Shown: positions 1 through 8,876, counted from the first letter of the stretch. The stretch is DNA of 45,865 nucleotides from Bacteroidales bacterium (GCA_016783885.1 JADHVR010000027.1:1-45865), one strand, 5' to 3'. The notes: a model not told the origin generated them from the letters alone. Numbers and translations: made by a program.

Positions 1-81
1 CGAAACACTTCAACAACCACCGGCACAAAGGTCGCCATCGGTCGTTCCTTGCTAAGGCAATATTATGAAAATTATGAGTAA
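1..81 (+). CDS. Possible 3' end of a gene (window edge)
   Basis: Frame 1 is open from the window edge for 26 codons and ends in TAA at 79-81, with peptide end LLRQYYENYE. This could be the tail of a gene that starts outside the window. The stretch is richer in G and C than the DNA after it. On the other strand an ATG at 36-38 opens a reading frame (MATFVPVVVEVF) that runs off the edge, so a minus-strand gene start is an alternative. Neither reading matches a family I recognise. Confidence 0.2.
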   Translation, partial: RNTSTTTGTKVAIGRSLLRQYYENYE

Positions 82-163
82 AAAATACGTATATTTGAAC
101 CGAAATTAAAATAGTCCGATTAATAGGGGGCTAAACCACTGAATTGAAAGGGCAATAATAATT

Positions 164-2077
164 TTAACCAAGATATTTATTTATTACTGAAAATAATTTA
201 TCATAATAAATCGGTTTTGATATAAAGTCATCACAACCTGCCTCCTGACATTTTTCCATCTCCTCTACCATAGCATAAGCGGTTTGAGCAATAACAGGCA
301 AATCTTTTCGGTGTTGTTTAATTAACATTGTTGCATCGTATCCGTTCATTTCAGGCAATTCAATATCCATCAATACTAAATCAATGTTTTTATTTTCCAA
401 ACAGATATCAACTGCTGATTTACCATCTTCGGCGCAAACAATATTAGCTCCGGATTTTTGCAGATTGGCTTTAAGAATGAATAAACTAGAAGGATCGTTT
501 TCAACAATCAATATGGTTTTCCCTTTCCAATTGTTTAAAGTTTTTACATCTGTTTTAATTTCAAGCGGTTTAAACTTTGTCTTTGTAAAAGTATAAGGAA
601 GAGTAAAATAAAAAGTAGCTCCCTTACCTTTTTTAGATTCAACCCATATTTCGCCTCCCATTAACTCAACAAATGCTTTGGTGATTGCTAATCCTAATCC
701 GGTACCTTTAAACGTTGTAGTATCAAGGTTATTAACTTGTCTGAACCTTCTAAATATTACTTCACGCTCCGAAGTTGATAATCCGATTCCTGTATCTTTC
801 ACAAAAAATTTAAGAAACTTTTTATTGTTTTTTGAAGCAACGGAATATCCAAATTCTATTTGACCGTTAGTAGTAAATTTAATTGCATTACCAATAAGGT
901 TAGTCATAATCTGCCTGAATTTGGTTTTATCGTTATTCCAGGTGCATTCTTCGTCATTTAAGGAAGTTGTTAATATAAGATCAATATTATTTTTTATTAA
1001 TTCTTCATTAACTGAAAAAAGTGCTTTAATTTCATTAAGTTCGTTATTAATGTTAAAACTGTCTTTTGTTAAAGTTATCATTCCTGCTTCAATTTTCGAA
1101 ATATCAATAATGTCGTTGATAATATTAAGCAGATGATGACCATTTGTCTTAATAACATTAATATATTTTTGTCGGTCTTCTTCTGTATCGGCATCATGCA
1201 GTAATTCTGAAAACCCGATTATACTGTTCATTGGGGTTCTGATTTCATGCGACATATTGGCAAGGAAATCCGATTTTGACCTGTCGCTTTCTTCGGCTTT
1301 TTCTTTTGCATCCAGAAGTATTTGTTCCAAATGAACCCTGTCGGTAATATCACGAGAAACGGCAATAACCACATCCTGATCAAAATATTTTCCCTTATTC
1401 ATCCAAACATCTTCAGGGAAAATCTCACCATTTTTCCGTAAACCCCAAAACATAAACCGTTGTGAACTTCCTTTGAATGCTTTCCTGGTATATCCAATAA
1501 CTGTGTTAATATCATTTTTTCCGGGAGCAGAAATAAATTCCGGTGTTTTACCAATAAAAAATTCTCTCGGATAGCCATACATTTCAACTGTCCCCCGGTT
1601 CACATCTATAAATTTGCCATCATTATCCTGTATATAAATAGAATCGGCTACATTGTTAAAGATGCTCATGTAACTTTCTTCTGAATTTTGTATGAGTTTT
1701 TCGGTTTTTTTACGTTCGGTCATAACCCTGTCGAATACTAAAACCCCGATAAAATTACTCTCATCATCTTTTAATGGGATGCACTTCCTCCAAACATGAA
1801 CAATTTCTCCATCCTTTCGTACCTCTTCTATTTCTTCTTCTTGCGATTGGAAATCGGTAAGCAAAGGAGATTTTCCTTTAAACAGGCAGAATCCTTTTTC
1901 TGTCAGGAATTCTTTTAACGGCTTTCCTGTTAGCTCATTTTTTGAATAACCGTAAATTCTTTCAATAGATTCATTACAATCAAGTATAGAACCATTAGAG
2001 TCTAATAAGATGATACCGTCAGGTGCATTATTGAAAAGCAACCCTGTCAGCGCTTCTATTGATAATTTCATTGGCAT
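164..2077 (-). CDS. PAS-PAS hybrid sensor histidine kinase with C-terminal receiver
   Basis: This 637-residue protein has no transmembrane segment and is probably a cytoplasmic sensor. Domain order: PAS about 8-125 (NAPDGIILLDSNGSILDCN), PAS about 130-250, HisKA about 265-335 with phospho-acceptor His277 in FLANMSHEIRTPMN, HATPase about 378-497 (N-box NLIGNAIKF, KDTGIGL, GTGLGLAI), and a receiver about 520-637 with Asp571 in LMDIELPEMNG and Lys in FISKP. Such proteins pass phosphate from His to the fused Asp. No DNA-binding domain or cognate regulator is adjacent, so its output is unknown. It lies downstream of the M23-like gene on the same strand, but a 184-bp gap with strong hairpins argues for separate transcription. 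Confidence 0.93.
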   Translation of the reverse strand: MPMKLSIEALTGLLFNNAPDGIILLDSNGSILDCNESIERIYGYSKNELTGKPLKEFLTEKGFCLFKGKSPLLTDFQSQEEEIEEVRKDGEIVHVWRKCIPLKDDESNFIGVLVFDRVMTERKKTEKLIQNSEESYMSIFNNVADSIYIQDNDGKFIDVNRGTVEMYGYPREFFIGKTPEFISAPGKNDINTVIGYTRKAFKGSSQRFMFWGLRKNGEIFPEDVWMNKGKYFDQDVVIAVSRDITDRVHLEQILLDAKEKAEESDRSKSDFLANMSHEIRTPMNSIIGFSELLHDADTEEDRQKYINVIKTNGHHLLNIINDIIDISKIEAGMITLTKDSFNINNELNEIKALFSVNEELIKNNIDLILTTSLNDEECTWNNDKTKFRQIMTNLIGNAIKFTTNGQIEFGYSVASKNNKKFLKFFVKDTGIGLSTSEREVIFRRFRQVNNLDTTTFKGTGLGLAITKAFVELMGGEIWVESKKGKGATFYFTLPYTFTKTKFKPLEIKTDVKTLNNWKGKTILIVENDPSSLFILKANLQKSGANIVCAEDGKSAVDICLENKNIDLVLMDIELPEMNGYDATMLIKQHRKDLPVIAQTAYAMVEEMEKCQEAGCDDFISKPIYYDKLFSVINKYLG

Positions 2078-2123
2078 ATAAATATTTGCTTCAGTTAAAC
2101 AATAACCTTTTTTTGTAATATAC

Positions 2124-2164
2124 TGATGCTGTTTGAATTTGCAAAAGCAAATTCTTACAGATCA
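2124..2164. repeat. Hairpin between M23-like gene and kinase gene
   Basis: A perfect 8-bp stem, GAATTTGC-AAAA-GCAAATTC at 2135-2154, is extended outward by CTGT/ACAG and TGAT/ATCA, with a TT/TT internal loop and one bulged G. It lies between the stop of the upstream minus-strand gene (2262) and the start of the kinase gene (2077). It could end transcription of the first gene or control the second. Confidence 0.6.
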
Positions 2165-2167
2165 GCA

Positions 2168-2221
2168 TATACTGACGAAATCAGACCTCATAAATTTGCA
2201 AACTTGATTTCCGTCAGTATA
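2168..2221. repeat. Inverted repeat TATACTGACGAAATCA / TGATTTCCGTCAGTATA
   Basis: The arms at 2168-2183 and 2205-2221 pair over 16 bp with one extra C, around a 21-nt loop. This is a second hairpin immediately beside the one at 2124-2164, in the same intergenic gap. No U-tract follows, so a simple intrinsic terminator is not certain. Confidence 0.6.
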
Positions 2222-2261
2222 GACAATTAATATAATTATTTTTTATAAAAACCGATAATAT

Positions 2262-4502
2262 TTAAATCTGCAAATATATACATTTATTTATATTTATATA
2301 TCTTCCGGCTTCCACAATATAATAATAAATTCCGCAAGGCAGTGATTTTACATCTATTACAGTTTGATTAATGCCAATAGCAGGTTGTAAGTTAATATAT
2401 TTTTTTATTTGCCGGTATTGCGAATCGTAAATTGTAATTATAACTTCCTTACCGGCATCCGGTGGAAGATAATATTTAATTGTTGTAAAATCAGAAAATG
2501 GATTCGGTACGTTTTGGTAAACAAAAAACTTGTCGTTATCACTTATGGGGTCAATAGCAGGTATTATTCCGTTAATAAAAACAACATCCTGGCTATCGAC
2601 TGTATTATTCCCATATACGTCCCATGCTTCAATAAATATGCGGTAATCGCCATCATAAAAATCTGTTGTTGCAAAAGCCAATTCAGTTTCCGAGAGATCA
2701 GCTATTGAATCTCCGTTATTGTTAGTCAGTATTTGATAGTAATCCCTGTCTTCGTTCATCCAGGATGGTGCAGGTAACAAATAGTCTTTTTTATAGATCA
2801 GTGGTGCATAATCTTCGTAATGGAAACTAGCGTAAAAATCATAAGTATGATTCAATATTTGTCCTAATGTTTTAGGGAATACTATTGTATTTTCAGGGAG
2901 TTTTTTTACCCAGTAATATGTTTTATACGCAGGTTGTTCCCAGGGAGAGTCGGAATGATAATCACTTATTTTTACTATTATATCAATATCTCCATGAAGA
3001 TTGTCAGGATACAGATAATTACTCGTTTCGTTTTCACAGAAGCCGAATTTTGAATAAGTAAACACATCTTCGATTATTGGGATAACTGTATCGGTATTAG
3101 GATTCAAAGCTAACAAGGGATTAAAATTGATGCCCCATTCATTATCATCGTACGACCATACCGTTCCAACATCCCTGATCTCTACAAAATGTATATGCCC
3201 CCAGTCGCTGCTCCAGTAAATAATATCACCGAGATAATCATGCAATTGGACATAGTCGCCAACATCAAACTGAATTGAACTTTCGACCAAATGAGCATAT
3301 AGCCATCCGTTAGAATAGCCGCTTACTTGTTCGGGGCTTATTGCTATTCGCCAATAAACATCGCCTCCCAGGGTCAATACACATTTTACCCAACCTTCGG
3401 CAACAGCATAAGTTGGCTCGTTAACAGGTGTTATTATATCCAAACCCTGATGAAGATAAGACCAATCGCCTGTACCGTATCCCATGTGCTGTTCATAATG
3501 ATTCCATACTGTGTGAATTTCGTTAAAAGGAATAAAGGGCCATGGTATCTGGTCATATTCAAGTTGAGATTTTTGCTTTGGGAAAGTCTGGTAAGTTTTT
3601 TCTTCCCCGACTTTCTCAATAATTTTTTTACCATTTAAGTCATAAACCTTTAAAATTCCTTGCGAGACTCCATTAAAGCGATAATGGACTCCGGCATAGA
3701 TTTGCCCGTCCCTGAGTAACAGGTCGCGGTAAGAAAGATTCACATCCAGCTTATCCGAAAAGAGCAAATTGCCATTTTGTAATGAGAACACTTTAAGATT
3801 TTTTTTATCGATGGCAGCGATGAAATTATATTTCTCCGACATTAATATTTTTCTGACATAACTAAAACCTGTTTCTATTTGTGTTTGTAAAATTTTGTTT
3901 CGATAAATGCTGAGGATCCCGTTTTTGCTTATGGCAAAATATTTTTCATTATCAGAAAAACTTGCCTCGAAACCTCCGTTAAACACTTCTGTCTTCAGGC
4001 TTAAAAGATCAATGACGAAAATATTTTTTGAATTACCTACGACAAACTTTTCGCCTTTTGGCGAAAAGCCGGAAACAGAAACCCCTTTGAATGTTTTAGT
4101 AATTAAATCTTTGCCTTCTTTTGTAAGAAATCTCAATGTCAATTCATTATTAAAATGGTACCGCGTATCGAAAATAACGATCGTTCCTTTATCTGACACT
4201 AAAATATCAGAGCCATTAAAGTTGGGTAAATGAAAATTTAATCTGTCATTTTCATAGAGCCTGATATTTTTTAATTCACGGATTTCGTCGCCAACATTAT
4301 CAATGTCAAACGTACATCTGAAAACACCGTTTTCTGAAATAACAACTTCGGCTTTCGTGGGTACATCATAAACAAAACATCCATTAAATGACAATCGCAC
4401 ATTTCCCTGTAAATAAATGTTGTTTTGTGATAATACCTGGCTGACGGAAAATACAATAGCCAATATTAAAAACTTTAATGATGAAATGATAACTTTTTTC
4501 AT
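2262..4502 (-). CDS. Secreted M23-like (LytM) protein with N-terminal propeller-like region and T9SS tail
   Basis: The 746-residue protein begins with a signal peptide (cleavage near VLSQ, residue 26). The next 300 residues have repeating beta-rich units (FSPKGEKFVVGNSKNIFVIDL, FSDNEKYFAISKNG) like WD40 or other propeller blades. An M23/LytM-type zinc site follows: His351 and Asp355 in HQGLDI, then His436 and His438 in GHIHF. The family cuts peptidoglycan cross-bridges or acts as a non-catalytic scaffold. The final 80 residues (VYQNVPNPFSDFTTIKYYLP ... SLPCGIYYYIV) form a T9SS type A sorting domain, so the protein should be exported to the cell surface. All four expected zinc ligands are present, which suggests activity, but the substrate is unknown. 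Confidence 0.85.
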   Translation of the reverse strand: MKKVIISSLKFLILAIVFSVSQVLSQNNIYLQGNVRLSFNGCFVYDVPTKAEVVISENGVFRCTFDIDNVGDEIRELKNIRLYENDRLNFHLPNFNGSDILVSDKGTIVIFDTRYHFNNELTLRFLTKEGKDLITKTFKGVSVSGFSPKGEKFVVGNSKNIFVIDLLSLKTEVFNGGFEASFSDNEKYFAISKNGILSIYRNKILQTQIETGFSYVRKILMSEKYNFIAAIDKKNLKVFSLQNGNLLFSDKLDVNLSYRDLLLRDGQIYAGVHYRFNGVSQGILKVYDLNGKKIIEKVGEEKTYQTFPKQKSQLEYDQIPWPFIPFNEIHTVWNHYEQHMGYGTGDWSYLHQGLDIITPVNEPTYAVAEGWVKCVLTLGGDVYWRIAISPEQVSGYSNGWLYAHLVESSIQFDVGDYVQLHDYLGDIIYWSSDWGHIHFVEIRDVGTVWSYDDNEWGINFNPLLALNPNTDTVIPIIEDVFTYSKFGFCENETSNYLYPDNLHGDIDIIVKISDYHSDSPWEQPAYKTYYWVKKLPENTIVFPKTLGQILNHTYDFYASFHYEDYAPLIYKKDYLLPAPSWMNEDRDYYQILTNNNGDSIADLSETELAFATTDFYDGDYRIFIEAWDVYGNNTVDSQDVVFINGIIPAIDPISDNDKFFVYQNVPNPFSDFTTIKYYLPPDAGKEVIITIYDSQYRQIKKYINLQPAIGINQTVIDVKSLPCGIYYYIVEAGRYININKCIYLQI

Positions 4503-4548
4503 AATTTAGCTTGTTTTTTGTAAAATTAGTTTTTTATTTATAATTGAA

Positions 4549-5439
4549 ATGTTTTTTCCATATTTAAATTATAATGAACCCTTGTTTCGTCCTCCCAGCG
4601 AAGCCTATTCTTTAATAATCCAGGTTTCTTTGGGTTGTTCATGGAATAAATGTGCTTTTTGTGAAATGTACACTTCAAAAAAGTTTAAAGTGCGAAATGA
4701 AGAAGACATTTTTAATGAAATTAGCAGTGTTGCAGAATTTTCTGCCGATATAAAGAAAGTCTTCCTCGCTGATGGCAATGCTATGGTTTTGTCAACTGAA
4801 AAATTATTGAGAATATTAACTCACCTGAACGAGAAATTTCCAAAACTGACAAGAGTTTCGGCTTATGCAATTGCAAAAGACATGGAAAACAAATCGGTTG
4901 AAGAGCTAAAGGAACTTTATGATGCCGGATTAAAATTAATATATGTAGGAATCGAATCAGGAGATGATGAATTACTCGGGTTAATAAATAAAGGTGAAAC
5001 TTATGAATCTACTGTAAAAAATCTTTTAAAGGCGAAAGAAGCAGGCATAAAAAGCTCGGCAATGATCCTCAATGGGTTAGGAGGGAAGAAGTATTCGGTC
5101 CAACATGCCGTTAATTCTGCCCGTGTCGTCAATGAAATTCAGCCGGATTATCTTTCAACGTTAGTTTTGAGTTTTCCTTTTGGTGTTGAGCATTTCATAA
5201 AAAGATTTAAAGGTGATTTTCAACAAATGGATATTGCCGACCTTTTGAAAGAATTGAAATTATTTATTTCGGAAACAAAGCTTAATAATGTTATATTCAG
5301 AAGCGACCATGCTTCCAACTACCTTGTTCTGAAAGGAATTTTATCAAGAGATAAAGAAAGAATGCTTAAAGAAATTAACTTTGCGATTGATAACCCGGGT
5401 AAAGCGTTCTTAAGGGAAGAAGAACAAAGAAGGCTATAG
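4549..5439 (+). CDS. Radical SAM protein with CX4CX2C cluster motif
   Basis: The 296-residue protein carries the [4Fe-4S]-binding motif GCSWNKCAFCEMY near residue 30. The spacing is CX4CX2C, not the classic CX3CX2C. Later radical SAM features are LADGNAM, IYVGIESGDD and RSDHASNYLVLKG. It resembles the Elp3/MiaB/YgiQ-like radical SAM group of unassigned function; the reaction cannot be read from the sequence. It starts at the ATG after a 46-bp divergent gap from the M23-like gene, and an OsmC gene follows 26-44 bp downstream on the same strand, so the two are probably co-transcribed. Confidence 0.88.
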   Translation: MFFPYLNYNEPLFRPPSEAYSLIIQVSLGCSWNKCAFCEMYTSKKFKVRNEEDIFNEISSVAEFSADIKKVFLADGNAMVLSTEKLLRILTHLNEKFPKLTRVSAYAIAKDMENKSVEELKELYDAGLKLIYVGIESGDDELLGLINKGETYESTVKNLLKAKEAGIKSSAMILNGLGGKKYSVQHAVNSARVVNEIQPDYLSTLVLSFPFGVEHFIKRFKGDFQQMDIADLLKELKLFISETKLNNVIFRSDHASNYLVLKGILSRDKERMLKEINFAIDNPGKAFLREEEQRRL

Positions 5440-5483
5440 GATTTATAAACTGGCACTGAATAAAAATGCAAAATCTTATTGAT

Positions 5484-5900
5484 ATGAAAAACAAAGTTGA
5501 TGTTACATGGGCTGAAGAAATGTCTTTTGAAGCCTATGTTAATGATCATAAAATCATGTTAGATGCTGATGAGAAAGTGGGAGGGAAAAACAGGGGACCG
5601 CGCCCCAAACCTTTAACACTTGTATCTTTGGGAGGTTGCACGGGAATGGATGTTATTTCAATCCTGAAGAAAATGAGGGTAGAACCCGAATATTTTAATG
5701 TTCAGGTGGAAGGTGAACTTACAGAAGAGCATCCAAAATATTATCACACAATTACTATTACTTATATTTTCAGAGGAAAAGACCTCCCAAGGGAAAAATT
5801 GGAAAAAGCAATCAATCTCTCGCAGGACAAATATTGCGGGGTTTCGGCAATGCTCAATAAAGCCGTAAAAATTAAACATAAGATTGTGATAGGGGAATAA
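5484..5900 (+). CDS. OsmC/Ohr family protein
   Basis: About 138 residues from the ATG at 5484; an in-frame ATG at 5466 would add six residues. The OsmC fold signature is clear: the first reactive cysteine in VSLGGCTGMDV and the second in QDKYCGVSAML. In this family the two cysteines reduce organic hydroperoxides, though the YhfA-like branch has no proven substrate. The TLVSLGGCTGMDV form looks closer to the YhfA/OsmC-like branch than to Ohr. It follows the radical SAM gene closely and probably shares its transcript. Confidence 0.88.
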   Translation: MKNKVDVTWAEEMSFEAYVNDHKIMLDADEKVGGKNRGPRPKPLTLVSLGGCTGMDVISILKKMRVEPEYFNVQVEGELTEEHPKYYHTITITYIFRGKDLPREKLEKAINLSQDKYCGVSAMLNKAVKIKHKIVIGE

Positions 5901-5960
5901 TTTACGATTTTAGTTTTTAGATTTGGCTTAAGAGTTTTGGTAGCATAACAGGAGTTTTTT

Positions 5961-6021
5961 CACCACAGATTAACACTGATTTTCTCAGATTATTTGTGTT
6001 AATCTGTGTCTATCTGTGGTG
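5961..6021. repeat. Quasi-palindromic repeat CACCACAGATTAACAC...GTGTTAATCTGTG
   Basis: CACAGATTAACAC on the left pairs with GTGTTAATCTGTG on the right, and the outer CACCACAGAT can alternatively pair with the distal ATCTGTGGTG. It lies between the convergent OsmC and Nudix genes, where it may act as a two-way terminator. Related sequence occurs near 25247-25280 and 28816-28876. Confidence 0.7.
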
Positions 6022-6051
6022 CTATTTTTTTTATCACTATCTTGATTCTTT

Positions 6052-6065
6052 CCCGAATCATCGGG
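6052..6065. repeat. Short palindrome CCCGA-ATCA-TCGGG
   Basis: One member of the dispersed CCCGAT...ATCGGG palindrome family of this window, placed just past the stop codon of the Nudix gene. Confidence 0.7.
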
Positions 6066-6073
6066 ATTGGTTC

Positions 6074-6721
6074 TTATTTCCCAAGTAAAGCTATACTTCT
6101 AATAACCTCAAGTAACTCGCTTAATATCACGGCAGTTGCTCCCCACACTACCTGCTCCTGAATGTCATAATACGGGGCTTTTATTTTATAACCTCTCACA
6201 TCAAGCTCCTTTTCTTTTATTATATTTTTATCAAAAAGGCTACGCAAATCAACTTCAATGATTTTTGCCACCTCGCTCTTATCAGCTTTAAGATTAGGTT
6301 TTGCAAGCATATATCCGACAACAGGTAAAACTAAAAAATTACTCGGAGGAATATATAACTCAGTCAAATTGCCGATTACCATGACCTTATCCGCGTCAAT
6401 CCCCACTTCTTCTTCCGATTCCCTCAAGGCTGTTTCGATAAGGGTTTTGTCATCCTTTTCTTTTCTCCCTCCCGGAAATGAAACCTGCCCGCTGTGAACG
6501 CCTTCATATTGTTGCCGCAGGATTAAAATTATTTTTACAGATTTATTTTCAGGAAATAAGAGTATTAATACACTGCTCTGAATGGCTTTGGACGTATCGT
6601 ACGAACTTTGCAATTCTTCAAGACGGATTTCCGATGCCATCTTCAAAAAAGCACCGGTTCCGGGCAAAGGTTTTTTCAGTCTTTCTTTAAGTTTATCAAT
6701 AAAATTTTGGAAATCTGTCAT
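6074..6721 (-). CDS. Nudix hydrolase, CoA pyrophosphatase type
   Basis: The 215-residue protein has the Nudix box at about residues 83-106 (FPGGRKEKD, then ALRESEEEVGI), which holds the metal-binding glutamates. Immediately before it is LRQQYEGVHSGQVSFPGG, matching the UPF0035/CoA signature of NudL-type enzymes that split coenzyme A into phosphopantetheine and adenosine 3',5'-bisphosphate. Length fits this branch. It is transcribed divergently from clpS, across a gap that holds a 38-bp palindrome. The exact substrate is inferred only from the CoA signature. Confidence 0.88.
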   Translation of the reverse strand: MTDFQNFIDKLKERLKKPLPGTGAFLKMASEIRLEELQSSYDTSKAIQSSVLILLFPENKSVKIILILRQQYEGVHSGQVSFPGGRKEKDDKTLIETALRESEEEVGIDADKVMVIGNLTELYIPPSNFLVLPVVGYMLAKPNLKADKSEVAKIIEVDLRSLFDKNIIKEKELDVRGYKIKAPYYDIQEQVVWGATAVILSELLEVIRSIALLGK

Positions 6722-6732
6722 TTTGTAAAATC

Positions 6733-6770
6733 ATTTTGTAGTGTTGTATTGCAATACGACACTGCAAAAT
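6733..6770. promoter_or_regulatory. 38-bp palindrome between Nudix gene and clpS
   Basis: The sequence ATTTTGTAGTGTTGTATT-GC-AATACGACACTGCAAAAT is symmetrical around GTATTGCAATAC. Every position pairs except two that form T-G wobbles. It lies 11 bp upstream of the Nudix start and 76 bp upstream of clpS. The position suits an operator or a divergent regulatory site; it could equally be a mobile palindromic repeat. Confidence 0.55.
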
Positions 6771-6846
6771 TATCATTTTAAAAAAATATTGTCTGATTAT
6801 TGAAATATTTAATTAATTTTAGGGCAAAATTTTTTAGTCAAAATAC

Positions 6847-7119
6847 ATGGCAAAAGAGAAATTTAGCCCTGCTGATCTTACTCAGGAACTTATAGAGAGT
6901 CTGAATGAGCTTATTCTTTTCAACGATGAGGTAAATACTTTTGATTTTGTTATAGAAACACTGATAGATGTTTGCGGGCATGATCCGAACCAGGCTGAGC
7001 AATGTGCTATGGTAGTCCATTTTAATGGCAAATGTGCTGTGAAATCAGGAACGTTTACCGAGTTAAAGCCTGTTTATAATGAAATGACAAACCGGAAGCT
7101 GACTGTTTCTATTAAATGA
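6847..7119 (+). CDS. clpS: ATP-dependent Clp protease adaptor ClpS
   Basis: The 90-residue protein is a compact ClpS: LFNDEVNTFDFVIETL forms the N-end-rule pocket region, followed by GHDPNQAEQCAMVVHFNGKC. ClpS binds substrates with destabilising N-terminal residues and delivers them to the ClpAP/ClpCP protease. The NDxxNTF motif and length match the family. No clp ATPase gene is adjacent. It is divergent from the Nudix gene and is followed after 79 bp by the nfeD-like gene. Confidence 0.93.
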   Translation: MAKEKFSPADLTQELIESLNELILFNDEVNTFDFVIETLIDVCGHDPNQAEQCAMVVHFNGKCAVKSGTFTELKPVYNEMTNRKLTVSIK

Positions 7120-7166
7120 CTAAAATGATTAATCCCGAAAACTTTCGGGATAAAATGACTAAAATG
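7114..7166. repeat. Composite repeat: AAATGACTAAAATG flanking ATCCCGAAA palindrome
   Basis: A perfect palindrome, ATCCCGAAA-AC-TTTCGGGAT at 7132-7151, is bracketed by direct copies of AAATGACTAAAATG at 7114 and 7153. The same arrangement appears at 23068-23118. The left copy overlaps the end of clpS. Confidence 0.7.
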
Positions 7167-7198
7167 CAAAATAGAAAATATTCAATAGACAATAATAA

Positions 7199-7669
7199 AT
7201 GGACTGGACAATAATTGCAGTTTTAATAATAGTAGGATTTCTTTTTCTTCTGCTCGAAATCCTTGTTTTGCCCGGAACTAATATTGCCGGAATTCTTGGA
7301 TTCGTTATGATAGGGTTAGGAGTGTGGCAGGCTTATGCAATGCATGGCGCGATATCAGGAACGATCACACTTGGCGCAACGGTAATTTTATCGCTTTTCG
7401 CTTTATACTTTGCTCTTAAATCGAAAACATGGAAAAAGGCGACGCTGAAGAAGGAAATAAACAGTAGGGTAAATGTTATAGACGAACAAAGAATTAAGGT
7501 TGGGGATACCGGAATAGCTATTTCACGAATCAATCCTATGGGAAAAGCAATGATAAACGGTGAATATTATGAAGTTAAATCAACCGGAGAGTTTATTGAT
7601 GACAATACCGAATTAGAAATAATAAAAATAGATCATAATAAAATAACAGTTAAACCTAAAAAAACTTAA
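7199..7669 (+). CDS. NfeD-like membrane protein
   Basis: The 156-residue protein has two or three transmembrane segments in the first 70 residues ([20 protein letters not shown], then [13 protein letters not shown] and a third near 60-75). A C-terminal NfeD OB-fold region of about 60 residues follows ([20 protein letters not shown]). Short NfeD proteins without the protease domain occur next to flotillin-like genes. Here floA begins 4 bp after the stop, which supports the call and suggests the two act together in membrane microdomains. Confidence 0.88.
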   Translation: MDWTIIAVLIIVGFLFLLLEILVLPGTNIAGILGFVMIGLGVWQAYAMHGAISGTITLGATVILSLFALYFALKSKTWKKATLKKEINSRVNVIDEQRIKVGDTGIAISRINPMGKAMINGEYYEVKSTGEFIDDNTELEIIKIDHNKITVKPKKT

Positions 7670-7673
7670 TAGT

Positions 7674-8669
7674 ATGGAAACAAATGTTTTTATCGTAATT
7701 GCAATTGGAATTGGATCCTTATTCGGACTTTGGATTATTTTTTATTTTATTCCGGTGGGGTTGTGGTTTACAGCTCTTTTATCGGGAGTTAGAATATCTT
7801 TATTACAGTTAGTTTTTATGCGTTGGCGTAAAGTCCCCCCACAGGTTATCGTCCGTAGTATGATTTCGGCAACAAAAGCAGGATTAAAACCAAATAGAGA
7901 TGAACTGGAAGCACACTACCTTGCGGGAGGTAATGTTGTTTCGGTTATTAATGCTTTAATATCTGCTGATAAGGCGAATATTAAATTGGATTTTAAAACC
8001 GCCACAGCCATTGACCTTGCTGGTCGTGATGTTTTAGAAGCAGTTCAGATGTCGGTTAATCCTAAGGTTATTGATACACCACCGGTAACAGCAGTTGCTA
8101 AGGACGGTATTCAGTTGGTTAGTAAAGCGAGGGTAACGGTAAGGGCGAACATTAAACAATTAGTTGGAGGAGCCGGCGAAGAAACTGTTTTAGCAAGGGT
8201 AGGCGAGGGGGTTGTTTCCTCTATCGGTTCTGCTGATTCTCATAAATCCGTGCTTGAAAATCCGGATTCTATATCCAAGGTAGTACTTGAAAAAGGACTT
8301 GATTCAGGAACGGCTTTCGAAATCCTTTCCATTGATATAGCCGATATTGACATTGGTAAAAACATTGGAGCCGTATTGCAAATGGACCAGGCTAATGCCG
8401 ATAAAAACATAGCTCAGGCAAAAGCTGAAGAGAGAAGGGCTATGGCAGTTGCCATGGAACAAGAAATGAAAGCTAAAGCACAGGAAGCCAGGGCAAATGT
8501 TATACAGGCTGAAGTTGAGATTCCTTTGGCAATGGCAGATTCTTTCAGAAGCGGTAACCTGGGAATAATGGATTATTACAAATTTAAGAACATACAGGCT
8601 GATACGCAAATGAGAGAGTCTATTGCACAACCTACTGTATCGAAAACTAAGGAAGGCGGCAAAGAATAA
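7674..8669 (+). CDS. floA: Flotillin-like protein FloA
   Basis: The 331-residue protein has an N-terminal membrane hairpin (residues about 4-50), a PHB/SPFH domain, and an Ala/Glu-rich C-terminal coiled region ([19 protein letters not shown], then [16 protein letters not shown]). It matches the FloA/YqfA family in length and nearly throughout. FloA organises membrane microdomains and affects membrane fluidity and protein assembly. It is paired with the upstream nfeD-like gene, and the transcript should end at the strong hairpin at 8714-8752. Confidence 0.93.
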   Translation: METNVFIVIAIGIGSLFGLWIIFYFIPVGLWFTALLSGVRISLLQLVFMRWRKVPPQVIVRSMISATKAGLKPNRDELEAHYLAGGNVVSVINALISADKANIKLDFKTATAIDLAGRDVLEAVQMSVNPKVIDTPPVTAVAKDGIQLVSKARVTVRANIKQLVGGAGEETVLARVGEGVVSSIGSADSHKSVLENPDSISKVVLEKGLDSGTAFEILSIDIADIDIGKNIGAVLQMDQANADKNIAQAKAEERRAMAVAMEQEMKAKAQEARANVIQAEVEIPLAMADSFRSGNLGIMDYYKFKNIQADTQMRESIAQPTVSKTKEGGKE

Positions 8670-8713
8670 GGTTCTTAGAAAGATAGACCCTGAAATTAGA
8701 ATTATATTCGAAT

Positions 8714-8752
8714 AAAAGGAATTAAGCCTTAAAACGGGGCTTAATTCCTTTT
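8714..8752 (+). terminator. Intrinsic terminator after floA
   Basis: A perfect 15-bp stem, AAAAGGAATTAAGCC paired with GGCTTAATTCCTTTT, around a 9-nt loop, with pyrimidine-rich sequence after it (CCTCTCTT). It lies 45 bp after the floA stop. Confidence 0.85.
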
Positions 8753-8860
8753 CCTCTCTTTACAAAATAATTATGGAGTATAAATGTATAATGGTATAAA
8801 GGTACCATTTCCCCTATTACCCTTATTTCCCCTATATCATTTTTAAAATCTATCCTGGAT

Positions 8861-8876
8861 CCCGATAGGTATCGGG
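8861..8876. repeat. Palindrome CCCGATA-gg-TATCGGG
   Basis: A perfect 7-bp arm pair, a member of the dispersed CCCGAT...ATCGGG family. Confidence 0.8.

Noticed and set aside
1..163. tRNA or other RNA gene at the window edge
   Set aside because: No cloverleaf or known RNA motif could be folded by eye.
4549..5439. AmrS partner for the AmrB gene
   Set aside because: It lacks AmrS-like sequence as far as I can recall, its Cys spacing differs, and it lies almost 20 kb away.
8790..8842. Promoter hairpin and TTTCCCCTAT duplication as a riboswitch
   Set aside because: The stem is only 7 bp, and no known riboswitch core motif is present.
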